DNA of 64,000 nt, from positions 2,027,954 to 2,091,953 of the forward strand of contig OX638350.1 in NCBI GenBank assembly GCA_951813325.1. Direction: 5' to 3'. Shown piece by piece: positions 61,534 through 64,000 of this stretch. Both the position numbers and the translations under genes were made by a program. This DNA is from an uncultured Acidimicrobiales bacterium. Its GTDB lineage: Bacteria > Actinomycetota > Acidimicrobiia > Acidimicrobiales > Bin134. The first letter of the stretch is position 1, and each line of letters begins with the position of its first letter. Under the pieces are notes generated by a model. The model was not told the DNA's origin and ran no database searches. It was given only the letters and a program-made list of their open reading frames with translations.

Positions 61534-62694
61534 CTATCTCCGCTGGTTGGTTTGAGCCCGGAACACCAGCCCGGATCCCGCGATCTCGTATTCACCGGTC
61601 CCGGCCGGCAGCCATACAGCCCCACCGCCTTTGACCTCGTGGCCGGCTGCGCTCACCTCTCCCGATGCGCACAGCGCGATCTCCGGTCCCGCGGTACGGC
61701 ATCGCACCGTGTCGGTCACCTCGATGCGGGTGAGGCAGAAGTCGGGCACCGGGGTCTGGAACGTGAAAATCGGTCTGTTGGGGACTTGGACCAGCACATC
61801 CTCGCTACGGCAGTCAACCACCTCCAACAGGGCGGGGGCATCCACATGCTTGACGGTGAGACCGCCCCTCAGCACATTGTCGCTGTTGGCCATGATCTCC
61901 ACCGCCGCCCCGTGGAGGTACACGTGCAGATTGCCTGCCCCCAGAAAGAGGGCTTGGCCCGGATCCAACTTCACCAGGTTCAGCATCAGGGCGATGGCCA
62001 CGCCGATGTCGCCAGGATGCTGTTCCCCGATCCGCACCCCCCACTGCCGCTCGTCGGGAAACGGGCCCGGCTGGGCGCATGCTGCCACCACTCCTTGGGC
62101 TATCTCGGCTCTGGTCGGCGGGGACCGTTCCAACAGCCACCGAAGCGCCCGGCCAGTCTCGCCCTCCCGCAAAAGGCCGGCAGCGGGGGCCAACTCGGGA
62201 ATTCTCAGCGAATGGAGCACTTCCGCCGCGCGGCTCGGAGGACGGAACCCGCAAAAAGCGGTGACCGGCTCCAGCGCGCAGATCAGCTCCGGCTTGTGAT
62301 TGCGGTCCCGGTACAGCCGATGGTCGGCATCGATGGGGATGCCCTGCTCCTGTTCGGCATCGAACCCCGTCTGGGCCTGCCGACGGGTGGGGTGGGCCTG
62401 GAGCGACAGCGGCTGGGCTACAGCCAGGATCTTGAGCAGAAACGGCAGTTCATCGCCGAACGAGCGGGCTGCATCCGCGCCCAACTCGCCCACCGGGTCG
62501 GCGGCAATCACCTGGTCGAGCGGCCGGTCTACCCCGTCGCGCCTCAGCAACGACGGCGCCCGGGGATGGGCGCCCAACCAGAGCTCGGCCTGGGGATCGC
62601 CGGTGGGGGGCACCCCCATGATCTTCGGCAGCGCCTCAAGCGAGCCCCACGCATAGGGCTGCACCGTCCCGCGCAATATGCCCGGTTCGCTCAC
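61534..62694 (-). CDS. manA: Mannose-6-phosphate isomerase
   Basis: 386 aa zinc enzyme converting fructose-6-P and mannose-6-P. PFLLKILAVAQPLSLQAHP (zinc Gln/His), HKPELICALEPVTAFCGF (zinc Glu) and NLHVYLHGAAVEIMANSDNVLRGGLT (zinc His) are all in place. Full-length type I enzyme. Likely operon with the two downstream genes. Confidence 0.93.
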   Translation of the reverse strand: MSEPGILRGTVQPYAWGSLEALPKIMGVPPTGDPQAELWLGAHPRAPSLLRRDGVDRPLDQVIAADPVGELGADAARSFGDELPFLLKILAVAQPLSLQAHPTRRQAQTGFDAEQEQGIPIDADHRLYRDRNHKPELICALEPVTAFCGFRPPSRAAEVLHSLRIPELAPAAGLLREGETGRALRWLLERSPPTRAEIAQGVVAACAQPGPFPDERQWGVRIGEQHPGDIGVAIALMLNLVKLDPGQALFLGAGNLHVYLHGAAVEIMANSDNVLRGGLTVKHVDAPALLEVVDCRSEDVLVQVPNRPIFTFQTPVPDFCLTRIEVTDTVRCRTAGPEIALCASGEVSAAGHEVKGGGAVWLPAGTGEYEIAGSGLVFRAQTNQRR

Positions 62695-62719
62695 AGCCTC
62701 AAGATAGGCGACACTGCGC

Positions 62720-63502
62720 TCACTCCACCCAGATCAGATTGATCACTGCGGCCAGATTGAAGCCGACGTGAGCCCAGATCGCCGGTCCCAGCCGCTTGTA
62801 GCGCTTGACCAGCAAAGCGGCGATGATCCCGAAGGCCATCAGAGCGGGGAACTGGAGCAGTTGGAGGTGCACGGCGCCAAAGATCGCCGAGGAGGCGAGC
62901 ACCCCCACCACCGCTCCCCATTTCCTCTCGAACGCCCGCAGGGTCAGCCCGCGGAAGAACAGCTCTTCGAAGATCGGCGCCCCCACCACCACCCCCAGCA
63001 TCACCATGGCGATATCGCCCGGAGTGGCAGCCCGGTCGGTGATCTGACGCGCGGCCTCGCTCACGTCGAAGTCGAATAACTGCTGGAACGGTGCATAGAT
63101 GAGAAACACCACAACCATCTGGGCGAACACGCCGAACAACAGCCCTACGGGAACATCCGACGCCTTCATCGACAAACCGAAGTCGCGCCGCATACCGGTC
63201 CCACGGAAAATGCCGGCCACCACCGTAACGAGGGCAAAACCGCCCCACAGCCCGATCTGGCCTGCCGGCAGGGTCCAAAGGGGGAGCGCCGGGTCGCTGC
63301 GATCCACTTCGAAGGAGTCGCTCAGTCCGTAGCGTCCAACATACGAGCCGGTCCCGGTCTCTGCCCCGGTTTCCAGCCCGAATGCGGCCAAGACGGCCAC
63401 CAGCACCACCACCGCAGCCACCCAGGACACCGCCATGCCGATGAACACATCGGGCAGACCCCATCGGATCTCTCGCACCCTCGCTTTTCGAACAGCCGCC
63501 AC
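62720..63502 (-). CDS. CPBP family intramembrane metalloprotease
   Basis: About 260 aa; start uncertain (GTG at 63502 or 63478). About seven helices. The CPBP signature is visible: EELFFRGLTLRAFER (Glu-Glu and Arg), a second His in GAVHLQ and HVGFN near the C-terminus. Function in Actinobacteria unknown; relatives process prenylated or secreted peptides. Divergent from ftsH, gap of about 62 bp. Confidence 0.8.
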   Translation of the reverse strand: MAAVRKARVREIRWGLPDVFIGMAVSWVAAVVVLVAVLAAFGLETGAETGTGSYVGRYGLSDSFEVDRSDPALPLWTLPAGQIGLWGGFALVTVVAGIFRGTGMRRDFGLSMKASDVPVGLLFGVFAQMVVVFLIYAPFQQLFDFDVSEAARQITDRAATPGDIAMVMLGVVVGAPIFEELFFRGLTLRAFERKWGAVVGVLASSAIFGAVHLQLLQFPALMAFGIIAALLVKRYKRLGPAIWAHVGFNLAAVINLIWVE

Positions 63503-63564
63503 CGGCCCGCAGCGTAGGCCAGCGGAATGCTGAATTTGTCGCCGCCCGCTCGTAGAATTGACCA

Positions 63565-64000
63565 ATGGCCTCTCCCCCGCCACCGCCGCCACCGCCGCCT
63601 GAGCGGCAAGACCCCGAGCGCGGGCCGGGCCAGCAGGCCCCTCAGGGCCGCATGCCCCGCTGGGTGTGGTTCATCGTGCTCGGGCTCTTGGCCGCGCTGC
63701 TGTTCTCCAACGTGTTCCGCAGCGAGGACAAAGGCGAGGAGATCTCCTTCAGGGCATTCGTCGACTCTGCCGAGTTCAACGAGGTCGAAGAAGCGGAGTA
63801 CAACAACAACACCGGCGAGATCAAGGGCAAGAAGGCGGATGGCTCCAAGTTCCACACCACAGGACCGGTACCGCTGAGCGAACAAGTCGAAGCCGGCCTG
63901 CGAAGCAGCATCCCCACGTTCGAGTTCCACACGCCCCGCAGCAGCATCTGGGCCAGCATCCTGCCGCTGCTCATCCCGGTCGCCCTGATCTTTTTGATCT
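63565..64000 (+). CDS. ftsH: ATP-dependent zinc metalloprotease FtsH, N-terminal part
   Basis: Open to the window end. Residues 1-13 are Ala/Ser/polyproline, then a first helix (about 33-48; WFIVLGLLAALLFSNVF), the external domain with EISFRAFVDSAEFNEVEEAEYN and IKGKKADGSKFHTTGP, and the start of the second helix (WASILPLLIPVALIFLI). ATPase and protease domains lie beyond the window. TAGAAT (63553-63558) ends 6 nt before the ATG, so it is probably leaderless. Confidence 0.88.
   Translation, partial: MASPPPPPPPPPERQDPERGPGQQAPQGRMPRWVWFIVLGLLAALLFSNVFRSEDKGEEISFRAFVDSAEFNEVEEAEYNNNTGEIKGKKADGSKFHTTGPVPLSEQVEAGLRSSIPTFEFHTPRSSIWASILPLLIPVALIFLI

Overview
The window is high-GC, gene-dense chromosomal DNA from an actinobacterium. 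Supporting evidence: an S-(hydroxymethyl)mycothiol-type dehydrogenase, a CysM/Mec-type cysteine locus, a homodimeric-type AceE, actinobacterial-style AbiE/VapBC/MazEF modules, and many promoters whose -10 box sits 5-8 nt before the start codon (leaderless pattern). The class Acidimicrobiia is my best guess, but that is an inference and not shown by any marker here.

Layout. 1-12.4 kb: end of a GT2 glycosyltransferase with a DUF2304 partner, a rhodanese-ThiF protein, a sirtuin, a DUF1214-like protein, a MauE/DoxX-like protein, leucyl aminopeptidase, cobalamin-dependent methionine synthase, and a membrane protein coupled to an M24 peptidase. 12.5-13.2 kb: Phd/PIN toxin-antitoxin (TA) pair. 13.2-22.7 kb: 2-oxoacid dehydrogenase block, with a fused LipB-LipA, E2 and E3 on the minus strand and AceE on the plus strand, plus LapA-like, epimerase, SRPBCC and RNase HI genes. 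The E2 start region is triplicated in a 40-bp tandem repeat.

22.7-37.4 kb is accessory DNA. It holds a lipoprotein, a DsbB-like protein and an alpha/beta hydrolase in strand-skewed sequence. It then holds a minus-strand array headed by a lipoprotein gene that is out of frame at a run of 16 G/C bases (a candidate phase-variable switch). Downstream of it lie five paralogous small two-helix membrane proteins, carried on about 1.24-kb tandem duplications together with leftover copies of the lipoprotein's C-terminus. This array (25.9-30.5 kb) is the best candidate for an undescribed system. It is followed by an amidohydrolase, a PIN/Phd pair, a decayed and an intact MazF-type pair, a Rieske oxygenase and an AbiE pair.

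37.4-64 kb is mostly housekeeping: SDR, Rpe, ClpP, tRNA-Leu, RdgB, RNase PH, an MBL hydrolase, CysM with Mec, a flavin-binding oxidase-like protein, a 168-bp inverted-repeat element, HigBA, ThpR, Pcm, mycothiol-dependent formaldehyde dehydrogenase, FtsE/FtsX, RF2, SecA, HPF, ComF, an RHH/PIN pair, MtnA, SAH hydrolase, a sugar isomerase, a Trm112-like protein, ManA, a CPBP protease and the start of FtsH. MetH, AhcY and MtnA serve methionine/SAM recycling. AceE, E2, E3 and LipBA together build a lipoylated dehydrogenase complex.
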